Shown here: positions 1-10,396 of the stretch, piece after piece
Position numbering within the stretch: position 1 is the first letter of the stretch
How the letters are laid out: each line of letters begins with the position of its first letter
From: Metallyticus violacea
Lineage: Eukaryota > Arthropoda > Insecta > Mantodea > Metallyticidae
Direction of reading: 5' to 3'
Assembly (NCBI GenBank): GCA_030762175.1
Contig: CM060831.1
Location: 30,370,001-30,434,000, forward strand
DNA length: 64,000 nucleotides
Notes under the pieces: generated by a model
Seen by the model: only the letters and a program-made list of their open reading frames with translations
Databases searched by the model: none
Told to the model about the DNA's origin: nothing
Made by a program: the position numbers and the translations under genes

Positions 1-1700
1 GTTGCTCTTGAGGCTTTTTAGCATGCGAGGATAGAATAATAACAACAATCAACTAGCTTATCACATTAACTGTAGAAGGGAGTATTTTGAGTCCCAAAGT
101 GATCCGAATTCCCGCTTCTCGACTCCAAGTGCTGCGATCTGCAATTACTCGTGATAAGCTCGTTGATTCCTGCAATTCGCAACGCAACCTATCGGTACAT
201 CTTGGTCTTCAGCTCCAGTGTTTATATCAAAATGGCTGTGTCTGGAGGTTTTCCATGTCAATGCAGTGCAAAGGTTGCTTTTTGTAAGGTAAAAAACCGG
301 TTCAGCGATGTGTCTTTTCATCGTGGATATATTAAGAAGTGCCGCTTTGCGTGAAATAGTCGATGCGTGTCCATACACAGAAGTTAGGTGAAAAGTTACA
401 CCCAAACGCAAATGCTTCATTGCCAACGTAAACAAGCGCTGCCAACATTCAGGTAAGGTTAATGCTTTACGTAAACAGCAAGGGCTACCAACGTTTCAGG
501 CGACTTTCATGCTTATGTTTTTCTTTTTTAGAATGTAGGGAAACAAATATACGTGTAACTGATATCCGCTGCGGAGCATAGCTAGACGATGCAATTGACT
601 GCGGAAATTTACTAGCGTTTCGGTTTGGCTAGCGGTAAACTTGGATCCCGGTGCTAAGTGTAGAATTACACAATCACCTGTTTCAGCTTTGGGCAATTCG
701 TAATATCCGCAAACATAGACGTTTGGATGAACACGTAAAACCTGGATGGTGAGCTTTGGGTATTTGTGAAGGTCGGAAAACCTCATATCTCAATGTGCCA
801 CACTTCGACGTTTACAATTTGAGATGCCAAAAATTTCTTAGTACGTTGTTCTATCCATATCCATATCCATATCCACTGAGAAAGAATCATAATAGAGCAC
901 GTTTGGATGTCTAGCAAAATTTTTAAATCGGTTTTCTCTCACAGCAAAATATCACTTGCTAATTTAATGCTGCAGCGTATGTGGGTGGCATCCTCGTGTA
1001 GATGGCGCCTCACTGTGAACATCTTTGTCTTGCGAGATCCGGCGGTCACGTTACGCCCATTAGAATAAAGTTAATCGCCACTTCAGTAGCTGTGCATAAA
1101 GAGCCAATCACTGAGTAATTAATATTTGGCACCTAGCTTACGAACTGAACAGCAGCGCGCGAGTGGGAAATGATTAAAAGGCCCAAATGCGTGGGAAACT
1201 GAAATATTTCTCAATTAACGTGTTTGCAAATGTACCGATAACTCGCCTGCAAGCTTGCTCACAGTGAGGATGCAGGGTGATGAGATTGTGCTATTTCTGT
1301 TATTCGTACGTTGGCGTGTATGTTACAATGATCCTGACCGCATCCATCACCACGTATTCCTCAGCCATTAAACGCCCTCATCATCAATACCTTTTATGCA
1401 TGTAATAAAGACCTCTCCACTTCTACAATCCTTACCCTGGAATATGCCTTGTGAAATTTGCTCCCACTCTCCACTTAAAATGCAGGAATCGCTTGCTAAG
1501 TGGAGAGTGGGAATTCCTGTGTGAGGCACGGCCCCTGAGCGGTGCACCAGAATCCATTTAAAATTTCAGTTTCAAGATGGTTTTAACTATCAAATGTAAC
1601 GTTTCGGTGCGTGCATAGGCACGAAAGAAATTAAAAAAAAAGAAAAAAAAATATCAAGTTCCGCGTGAGATTCGACCCCGGGTCCGCCGCTCAAAAAGCC
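1..1700. repeat. diverged left-flank copy of the 4.3-kb unit
   Basis: This stretch aligns throughout with the right half of the homogenised unit but with many substitutions and small indels. Positions 1-540 match unit positions near 5,290-5,820 and 800-1,670 match 6,045 onward. Its first ~113 bases are almost identical to 31,461-31,572 at the other edge (I count two mismatches) and clearly less similar to the core units, so both flanks belong to one older subfamily. A (CCATAT)n-like stutter lies at 856-875. At about 1,697-1,704 it stops inside a tRNA-like module and joins the first core unit. Confidence 0.85.
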
Positions 1701-2125
1701 GCAAATTTCTTAGTACGTTGTCTATGCATATCCGCTGATAAAGTGCGTTTGGATGTCTACCAAACTTTTTAAATCGATTTTCTCTCCCAGCAAAATATCA
1801 CGTGCGACTTCAGTAGCTCTAATCGCTAAGTCATTAACGTTTTGCACCTTGCTTTCCAACTGAACAGCAGCGCGCGAGTGGGAAGTGATTAAAAGTGGGA
1901 AAGTGAAAATTTCTCAATTAACGTCATTGCAAATTTAGCGACAATTCGCGTACAAGCTTACTCACAGTGTGGGTGCAGGGTCATGAGTTTGTGCTAATTC
2001 TGTATTTCGTATGTGGCTGTGTATTCCTCAGCCTTCATTAATACCTAGAGACCTTCCATGCACCCAATAAGGACCTGTCCACTTCTGCAATCCTTACCCT
2101 GGACCTAGCCTTGTAAAACTTGCTC

Positions 2126-2172
2126 CCACTCTCCACTTAAAATGCAGGAAGTGCTTGCTGAGTGGAGAGTGG
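2126..2172. other. conserved 12-bp hairpin in the unit
   Basis: CCACTCTCCACT at 2,126-2,137 and AGTGGAGAGTGG at 2,161-2,172 are perfect inverted repeats around a 23-base loop. The equivalent hairpin in the diverged flank has a 14-bp stem (1,463-1,476 with 1,498-1,511) and a different loop, so the stem survived where the surrounding sequence changed. Copies sit at the same place in each unit, near 6,477, 10,822, 15,166, 19,510, 23,855 and 28,200. Confidence 0.75.
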
Positions 2173-2354
2173 CAATTCCTGTGTGAGGCACGGTCCCTGA
2201 GCGGTGTACCAGAGTCCATTTAAAATTTTAATTTTGAAGATGCCTTTAGCTATAAAATGTAGCATTTTGGTGCGGCTATAGGAACGAAAGAAATAATAAT
2301 AACAACAACAATAATAATAAAAAAAATTGAGCATGAGAAAAAAAAAAAAGTTAT

Positions 2355-2428
2355 GTTCCGCGCGAGTTTCGAACCCGGGTCCACCGCTCAAAAAGCCGTG
2401 CCTCTAACCACTAGGCCAAGGGGGAGGC
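2355..2428 (-). repeat. tRNA-like module T1
   Basis: Read on the minus strand this has a canonical RNA polymerase III A box (TGGCCTAGTGGTTAGAGGC) and, about 30 bases on, a B box (GGGTTCGAAAC), with D-arm-like and T-arm-like pairing. The loop between them reads TTTTTGA, so a lysine-like UUU anticodon is possible. No acceptor stem pairs across the ends, so it is a tRNA-derived module and not a working tRNA. Copies: 6,700-6,773, 11,045-11,118, 15,389-15,462, 19,733-19,806, 24,078-24,151, 28,423-28,496. Half of a diverged copy lies at 1,661-1,704. Confidence 0.8.
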
Positions 2429-2632
2429 GCAAAATTTTTCATTTTCCCTACCTCTTTACTGCTTCTCAGGCGAAATGTTGCATAAAATTGTGCTCCCGCG
2501 TCTCTGCAGAGGTGCTCTCATGGTAGGACTTATGTGGGACTGCAGTTCCCGCAGTTATATACAAACTGCATGCCTACGCTCACAGAGGGCACCACTTGCA
2601 GAGCTGCTCCGCCGTTCATAAATAAAGCAGAT

Positions 2633-2712
2633 GAACCTCCAGAGACTCGAACCGCTGTATTCAGAACTTACCACCTGCAGAGTCACGCCTTTATCCACTC
2701 GGCCACGGGAGC
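2633..2712 (-). repeat. tRNA-like module T2
   Basis: On the minus strand an A box (TGGCCGAGTGGATAAAGGC) is followed about 30 bases later by a B box (GGTTCGAGTCT). The GGCCGAGTGG start and the long middle resemble class II (Ser/Leu) tRNAs with a variable arm, but stem pairing is poor. Copies: 6,978-7,057, 11,323-11,402, 15,667-15,746, 20,011-20,090, 24,356-24,435, 28,701-28,780. Confidence 0.8.
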
Positions 2713-2789
2713 TGCTGGTGAAATTTTGCTTTAAATCTGACTTTGATGAGTTTTGAACTTACGCAAAGACTTGACATAAAAAGCAAGCG

Positions 2790-2866
2790 CCGGCAGTGGG
2801 AATGGAACCGGGGTTACCGTGCTCCGCATGTCAGGCCGCTAACCGCTCGGCCATTGAGAGCACGAT
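2790..2866 (-). repeat. tRNA-like module T3
   Basis: On the minus strand the A box is TGGCCGAGCGGTTAGCGGC and the B box is GGTTCCATTCC, where the usual GA has become CA. Spacing and the GGCCGAGCGG start again resemble a Ser/Leu-type tRNA. Units 1 and 2 differ from later units by one base just upstream of the A box (GAGAGC against GAGACC on the plus strand). Copies: 7,135-7,211, 11,480-11,556, 15,824-15,900, 20,168-20,244, 24,513-24,589, 28,858-28,934. Confidence 0.75.
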
Positions 2867-3730
2867 GGTAAGGTGGACTCAAGTGTTGCCCTTATCTTTT
2901 GTAAATGCTCAAGTTTTAAACAATTTCCCTCCTGCCCTAATCCAAAATATTTTGAAATGAGCCATTTTTGTTTGATGCTGGGCATCTGTAATTACTCTAG
3001 CGTAATTTTCGGTGACTTTGGAAAGTTCCCAATTCCAAGACTACCTTCCATTTTGCGATATTCAACCGGTCCTATGCTGCAGCATACTGTTAACACGTTT
3101 TTATTCATAACAGCCGCAATTTTGCAAATATTCGAAATCTAAGACCAGATCTGCATTCTAAACGACTTCAGCTTTCTATTGACACCCCAAGTGCTTCGAT
3201 ACGTTGCGAAATAAGAAAGTCGAGTTTTCAGCCGACTGAAAATCCAAGGCTTTAGACTTGGTGTTTTGAAACCTATTAGCCCTCGTAACTGCCCAAAGGA
3301 TAAAGGTAGAATCTTGAAACTTTTATCAGATGTAGCCCAGGTGCAGACGCTCCTATTGGTACCCAAAATGTTGAAAAAGGTGTCCAGAGAGCGGAGATAT
3401 TGGTGGTTTTAGGTGGCAAAAACCGTCAATTTCGCCTTCAAAATCGGTCGAAAATTTACAACCATCGCCGATTTGGATGAAATTCACAAGGAACATACTT
3501 TTGGTTCTCAGGATCTCAGATCTGGTCTTCGTTTCCCGAAATTCCTATTTTTACGGCATTTATGCAGTTTCAAAAGTTACGACAACCTACTTTGACGGGC
3601 TGTCATTTCAGTAACAGAAGCGACAAGACCAAAATTTTAACTGATTCGTGACCTGGAGGGTCTATAAAATGCAACAGATGTAACAATTTTGAAATTTATA
3701 TTTGAAAAAAACTGTAAAAAAAATAAAACT

Positions 3731-3800
3731 TTCCCACTCACGTCTCGAACCCAGAACCCCGGACACAGTAAGCTCGAACGCTAACCATTCAGCCAAACAA
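3731..3800 (-). repeat. tRNA-like module T4
   Basis: Minus strand: A box TGGCTGAATGGTTAGCG and B box GGGTTCGAGACG, about 35 bases apart. It begins the first copy of an internal tandem duplication. Copies: 8,076-8,145, 12,421-12,490, 16,765-16,834, 21,109-21,178, 25,454-25,523, 29,799-29,868. Confidence 0.72.
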
Positions 3801-4215
3801 ACGAGTAAGAAACGCGGTGCCGGCAAGGCAACACATGCAGCGTTAACGGGCGTCTTTCTCCTCTTAATGCCTGCTGCTTTACACAGATGGCGTAAGCAGA
3901 CACACACGTTTGTATTGCAAAGACGCCCGTGAGGGCTTGGACATTTGCCTTGCCTTATTATTACAATCAGCTAAAACGCGAGAGGCTTGTCAAACCTCAG
4001 GCACACTAAGCTCGAACTCTAACCATTCAGCCAAAGAAACGAGTAAGTTAACGCATGCAACATTAACGCCCGTCGTTGTCCTCCTAATGCCTGCTGCTTC
4101 ACACAGATGGCGTACGCAGACACACCCACGCATTTGTATTGCCAAGACGCCCGCGTGTGCTCGGACATTTGCCTTGCCTTCTTGTTACAATGAGCCAAAC
4201 GCGAGAGGCTTAACA
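3740..4215. repeat. internal tandem duplication (~225 bp)
   Basis: Two diverged tandem copies inside each unit. Markers repeated at an offset of 220-238 bases are AGCTCGAAC (3,771 and 4,009), CACAGATGGCGTA (about 3,882 and 4,102) and GCGAGAGGCTT (3,978 and 4,201). The copies differ at many sites, so the duplication predates amplification of the 4.3-kb unit. Confidence 0.8.
3988..4036 (-). repeat. tRNA-like half module T5
   Basis: The A-box half of T4 (TGGCTGAATGGTTAGAG) is repeated here in the second copy of the internal duplication, but the B-box position reads GAGGTTTGACAAG and is not a convincing B box. Copies: 8,333-8,381, 12,678-12,726, 17,022-17,070, 21,366-21,414, 25,711-25,759, 30,056-30,104. 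Confidence 0.55.
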
Positions 4216-4394
4216 AATTAGCAACGTGATAATTATGCTGTCAAAGATTGCGCAGGTTCGGAAACTGCACACGTAAAACTCTCACATTAAACGTTCTCGT
4301 GAATAGTACTGCAAGTATTTGCACAAGTCACACTTTTATACATGCTAATAACGAATGATGCCAGGGAAGTCCTACGACTGATGAAAGACTGCAA

Positions 4395-5810
4395 CGCAGG
4401 CATAAATAACGAAGGTCGCCCGAAAACGTTGGTAGCTCTTGCAAACATAAAGCCTTAATGTTACCTGCAACGTTTACGTTGGCATTGAAGCCACCCATGT
4501 GCTTAACTTGCTTATTATGTGGGCGAACACGGACCATTTCACCGAGAGCAGCTCTTCGCATCGCCCAGCTGGTTTTCGCTTTACAAAAGGCCACTTCTTC
4601 ACCGTATTATTACGGAAAACACCCGGTCTCCGGCATCTTGCAATCAATACTGCAGATGAACGCCAAGACTTACCGCTAGGCTGCGCTGCGAATTGCAGAA
4701 ATCAGTCAGTTTTATCAAAGTGTACTTAGAGCGCAGCACTTTCGTGCCATTAGTAGATCTATCGAACGTTCTTCTATTCGGAATAAAATTGTTTTTTTTT
4801 TTTTTAAATTAAAAAGGGGGGTGTAATTTCTATGGCTCTGGGGTATTTGTGTCTCAATTGTTTAGTTTTATTTTAATTTAGGCCGCTTTCTGTATATTTG
4901 GAGTCGTAGATGGTTTTCTGGCCACTTGTTTAACATATTTTGGTCTACTTTCTACGCATATTCATCGGCATTCTAATGCGTGCCTACTTCCGCCCTGTCT
5001 CATTTTTGAAAAATAAAATTCTTGTCAGTAGTAAAGCTGATTTGGTTCAAGCGTTATGTGCACTCCAAAATGCAGTTACTTCTTAAATTTTCCCTTGCGT
5101 TTACTTTATACGCTTATCGCAGTCAAGGGAGATCGACATCTGGCAAGTATAATCGGGAATATCAGTCTACTTGAGCATCCTTCTCGTCATTCCGAATAGC
5201 AGCAAGAACATCTGGACATCGATCGGCTTTGTCTAGTAAAATGTTCATGATGCTACGTTTATTCTTTGTTCAAATGAGGCGTTTCGGCATGCGAGGATAT
5301 AATGGTAACAACAACAACAAGCAAAGAGGTTGTCACATTAACGGTAGGAGGCAGTATTTCGAGTCGCAAAGTGATCCAAATTCGCGCTTCTGTTCTCCAA
5401 GTGCTGCCACCTGCAATTACCCTGATGAAGTCGTTGACTTCTGCAGCGCAGCCTAGCGGTACGTCTTGGCTTTCAGCTCGAGTGTTGATTGCAAGATGGC
5501 TGCGTCTGGACGTTTTCCATTTCAATACAGTGAAAAGGTTGCTTTTTGTTACGCAAAAACCGGTTGAGCGATGCAACTTTTCACCGCGGATATATTACGA
5601 AGTGCCGCTTTGCGTGAAACAGTCGGTGTATGCGGCATATAAAGAAGTTACGGGGGAAAAAAAGTTAAACCCAGACCCAAAGGCTTCATTGCCAACGTAA
5701 ACAAGCGCTACCAACTTTCCAGGTGAGTATAAGGCTTTATGTTTGCATGTAAACACCAAGGGCTACCAACTTTCAATGCGACTTTCGTGCTTTAATGTTT
5801 GCATTTTTTT
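4395..5810. mobile_element. foldback-type element with long inverted arms inside each unit
   Basis: The sequence at about 4,395-4,715 matches, inverted, the sequence at about 5,430-5,810. Shared blocks include CATCTTGCAATCAA, CCGCTAGGCTGCGCTG, CAAACATAAAGCCTTA and TTTACGTTGGCA. The arms are diverged and enclose ~700 bp with a poly-T run and no recognisable frame. Long arms around a short non-coding centre resemble foldback or long-TIR non-autonomous DNA elements; no transposase is visible, so mobility is inferred. Copies: 8,740-10,155, 13,085-14,499, 17,429-18,843, 21,773-23,188, 26,118-27,533; diverged arms at 150-520 and 30,470-30,825. Confidence 0.7.
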
Positions 5811-6051
5811 GAATGTAGTAATGCAATTGACTGCGCAAATTTAGTAGGTTTTCGGTTTGGGTAGCGGTAAATTTCGATCCCAGTACTTAGAGTAGAATCA
5901 ATCACACAATCACCTGTTTCAGCTTTGGGAAAATCGTAATATCCGCAGACACAAACATTTGATCTGTATAGTGAGTTTTGGGTATTTTTGAAGTTCGGAA
6001 AAACTCAAACCTTAATAGACCAGATTTGGTTCTCTTACAATTTCAGCTGCC

Positions 6052-9000
6052 GCAAATTTCTTAGTACGTTGTCTATGCATATCCGCTGATAAAGTGCGTT
6101 TGGATGTCTACCAAACTTTTTAAATCGATTTTCTCTCCCAGCAAAATATCACGTGCGACTTCAGTAGCTCTAATCGCTAAGTCATTAACGTTTTGCACCT
6201 TGCTTTCCAACTGAACAGCAGCGCGCGAGTGGGAAGTGATTAAAAGTGGGAAAGTGAAAATTTCTCAATTAACGTCATTGCAAATTTAGCGACAATTCGC
6301 GTACAAGCTTACTCACAGTGTGGGTGCAGGGTCATGAGTTTGTGCTAATTCTGTATTTCGTATGTGACTGTGTATTCCTCAGCCATCATTAATACCTAGA
6401 GACCTTCCATGCACCCAATAAGGACCTGTCCACTTCTGCAATCCTTACCCTGGACCTAGCCTTGTAAAACTTGCTCCCACTCTCCACTTAAAATGCAGGA
6501 AGTGCTTGCTGAGTGGAGAGTGGCAATTCCTGTGTGAGGCACGGTCCCTGAGCGGTGTACCAGAGTCCATTTAAAATTTCATTTTGAAGATGCCTTTAGC
6601 TATAAAATGTAGCATTTTGGTGCGGCTATAGGAACGAAAGAAATAATAACAACAACAATAATAATAAAAAAAATTGAGCAAGAGAAAAAAAAAAGTTATG
6701 TTCCGCGCGAGTTTCGAACCCGGGTCCACCGCTCAAAAAGCCGTGCCTCTAACCACTAGGCCAAGGGGGAGGCGCAAAATTTTTCATTTTCCCTACCTCT
6801 TTACTGCTTCTCAGGGGAAATGTTGCATAAAATTGTGCTCCCGCGTCTCTGCAGTGGTGCTCTCATGGTAGGACTTATGTGGGACTGCAGTTCCCGCAGT
6901 TATATACAAACTGCATGCCTACGCTCACAGAGGGCACCACTTGCAGAGCTGCTCCGCCGTTCATAAATAAAGCAGATGAACCTCCAGAGACTCGAACCGC
7001 TGTATTCAGAACTTACCACCTGCAGAGTCACGCCTTTATCCACTCGGCCACGGGAGCTGCTGGTGAAATTTTGCTTTAAATCTGACTTTGATGAGTTTTG
7101 AACTTACGCAAAGACTTGACATAAAAAGCAAGCGCCGGCAGTGGGAATGGAACCGGGGTTACCGTGCTCCGCATGTCAGGCCGCTAACCGCTCGGCCATT
7201 GAGAGCACGATGGTAAGGTGGACTCAAGTGTTGCCCTTATCTTTTGTAAATGCTCAAGTTTTAAACAATTTCCCTCCTGCCCTAATCCAAAATATTTTGA
7301 AATGAGCCATTTTTGTTTGATGCTGGGCATCTGTAATTACTCTAGCGTAATTTTCGGTGACTTTGGAAAGTTCCCAATTCCAAGACTACCTTCCATTTTG
7401 CGATATTCAACCGGTCCTATGCTGCAGCATACTGTTAACACGTTTTTATTCATAACAGCCGCAATTTTGCAAATATTCGAAATCTAAGACCAGATCTGCA
7501 TTCTAAACGACTTCAGCTTTCTATTGACACCCCAAGTGCTTCGATACGTTGCGAAATAAGAAAGTCGAGTTTTCAGCCGACTGAAAATCCAAGGCTTTAG
7601 ACTTGGTGTTTTGAAACCTATTAGCCCTCGTAACTGCCCAAAGGATAAAGGTAGAATCTTGAAACTTTTATCAGATGTAGCCCAGGTGCAGACGCTCCTA
7701 TTGGTACCCAAAATGTTGAAAAAGGTGTCCAGGGAGCGGAGATATTGGTGGTTTTAGGTGGCAAAAACCGTCAATTTCGCCTTCAAAATCGGTCGAAAAT
7801 TTACAACCATCGCCGATTTGGATGAAATTCACAAGGAACATACTTTTGGTTCTCAGGATCTCAGATCTGGTCTTCGTTTCCCGAAATTCCTATTTTTACG
7901 GCATTTATGCAGTTTCAAAAGTTACGACAACCTACTTTGACGGGCTGTCATTTCAGTAACAGAAGCGACAAGACCAAAATTTTAACTGATTCGTGACCTG
8001 GAGGGTCTATAAAATGCAACAGATGTAACAATTTTGAAATTTATATTTGAAAAAAACTGTAAAAAAAATAAAACTTTCCCACTCACGTCTCGAACCCAGA
8101 ACCCCGGACACAGTAAGCTCGAACGCTAACCATTCAGCCAAACAAACGAGTAAGAAACGCGGTGCCGGCAAGGCAACACATGCAGCGTTAACGGGCGTCT
8201 TTCTCCTCTTAATGCCTGCTGCTTTACACAGATGGCGTAAGCAGACACACACGTTTGTATTGCAAAGACGCCCGTGAGGGCTTGGACATTTGCCTTGCCT
8301 TATTATTACAATCAGCTAAAACGCGAGAGGCTTGTCAAACCTCAGGCACACTAAGCTCGAACTCTAACCATTCAGCCAAAGAAACGAGTAAGTTAACGCA
8401 TGCAACATTAACGCCCGTCGTTGTCCTCCTAATGCCTGCTGCTTCACACAGATGGCGTACGCAGACACACCCACGCATTTGTATTGCCAAGACGCCCGCG
8501 TGTGCTCGGACATTTGCCTTGCCTTCTTGTTACAATGAGCCAAACGCGAGAGGCTTAACAAATTAGCAACGTGATAATTATGCTGTCAAAGATTGCGCAG
8601 GTTCGGAAACTGCACACGTAAAACTCTCACATTAAACGTTCTCGTGAATAGTACTGCAAGTATTTGCACAAGTCACACTTTTATACATGCTAATAACGAA
8701 TGATGCCAGGGAAGTCCTACGACTGATGAAAGACTGCAACGCAGGCATAAATAACGAAGGTCGCCCGAAAACGTTGGTAGCTCTTGCAAACATAAAGCCT
8801 TAATGTTACCTGCAACGTTTACGTTGGCATTGAAGCCACCCATGTGCTTAACTTGCTTATTATGTGGGCGAACACGGACCATTTCACCGAGAGCAGCTCT
8901 TCGCATCGCCCAGCTGGTTTTCGCTTTACAAAAGGCCACTTCTTCACCGTATTATTACGGAAAACACCCGGTCTCCGGCATCTTGCAATCAATACTGCAG

Positions 9001-10396
9001 ATGAACGCCAAGACTTACCGCTAGGCTGCGCTGCGAATTGCAGAAATCAGTCAGTTTTATCAAAGTGTACTTAGAGCGCAGCACTTTCGTGCCATTAGTA
9101 GATCTATCGAACGTTCTTCTATTCGGAATAAAATTGTTTTTTTTTTTTTTAAATTAAAAAGGGGGGTGTAATTTCTATGGCTCTGGGGTATTTGTGTCTC
9201 AATTGTTTAGTTTTATTTTAATTTAGGCCGCTTTCTGTATATTTGGAGTCGTAGATGGTTTTCTGGCCACTTGTTTAACATATTTTGGTCTACTTTCTAC
9301 GCATATTCATCGGCATTCTAATGCGTGCCTACTTCCGCCCTGTCTCATTTTTGAAAAATAAAATTCTTGTCAGTAGTAAAGCTGATTTGGTTCAAGCGTT
9401 ATGTGCACTCCAAAATGCAGTTACTTCTTAAATTTTCCCTTGCGTTTACTTTATACGCTTATCGCAGTCAAGGGAGATCGACATCTGGCAAGTATAATCG
9501 GGAATATCAGTCTACTTGAGCATCCTTCTCGTCATTCCGAATAGCAGCAAGAACATCTGGACATCGATCGGCTTTGTCTAGTAAAATGTTCATGATGCTA
9601 CGTTTATTCTTTGTTCAAATGAGGCGTTTCGGCATGCGAGGATATAATGGTAACAACAACAACAAGCAAAGAGGTTGTCACATTAACGGTAGGAGGCAGT
9701 ATTTCGAGTCGCAAAGTGATCCAAATTCGCGCTTCTGTTCTCCAAGTGCTGCCACCTGCAATTACCCTGATGAAGTCGTTGACTTCTGCAGCGCAGCCTA
9801 GCGGTACGTCTTGGCTTTCAGCTCGAGTGTTGATTGCAAGATGGCTGCGTCTGGACGTTTTCCATTTCAATACAGTGAAAAGGTTGCTTTTTGTTACGCA
9901 AAAACCGGTTGAGCGATGCAACTTTTCACCGCGGATATATTACGAAGTGCCGCTTTGCGTGAAACAGTCGGTGTATGCGGCATATAAAGAAGTTACGGGG
10001 GAAAAAAAGTTAAACCCAGACCCAAAGGCTTCATTGCCAACGTAAACAAGCGCTACCAACTTTCCAGGTGAGTATAAGGCTTTATGTTTGCATGTAAACA
10101 CCAAGGGCTACCAACTTTCAATGCGACTTTCGTGCTTTAATGTTTGCATTTTTTTGAATGTAGTAATGCAATTGACTGCGCAAATTTAGTAGGTTTTCGG
10201 TTTGGGTAGCGGTAAATTTCGATCCCAGTACTTAGAGTAGAATCAATCACACAATCACCTGTTTCAGCTTTGGGAAAATCGTAATATCCGCAGACACAAA
10301 CATTTGATCTGTATAGTGAGTTTTGGGTATTTTTGAAGTTCGGAAAAACTCAAACCTTAATAGACCAGATTTGGTTCTCTTACAATTTCAGCTGCC
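6052..10396 (+). repeat. macrosatellite unit 2
   Basis: A 4,345-bp unit intermediate between unit 1 and the rest. It keeps the three variants shared with unit 1, has the core form at the other sites, and has a private G (TCAGGGGAAA for TCAGGCGAAA) near 6,816. Its poly-T is 14 long (about 9,137-9,150). Confidence 0.95.

Larger units (their letters stand above)
1701..6051 (+). repeat. macrosatellite unit 1 (edge variant)
   Basis: This first full unit is about six bases longer than the others because of extra bases in the AAT/AAC-rich run and poly-A near 2,295-2,350. Private differences include GGCTG for GACTG near 2,013, CTGCAGAGG for CTGCAGTGG near 2,510 and CCAGAGAGC for CCAGGGAGC near 3,385. 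It shares with unit 2 three variants absent from later units: CACAGAGGGC near 2,583, GAGAGCACG near 2,857 and GCAAAGACT near 2,764. Confidence 0.93.

Noticed and set aside
2355..2428. Functional tRNA-Lys gene
   Set aside because: A and B boxes are good, but the ends do not form an acceptor stem and the anticodon stem has a mismatch.
5302..5700. 132-codon frame in every macrosatellite unit
   Set aside because: It overlaps an inverted arm, has a competing 105-codon frame on the other strand, shows no family motif, and persists only because the units are copies; the diverged flank does not keep it open.
5870..5960. Sixth tRNA-like module per unit
   Set aside because: The minus strand has CTGGGATCGAAATTTACC, B-box-like, but no A box at the right distance.
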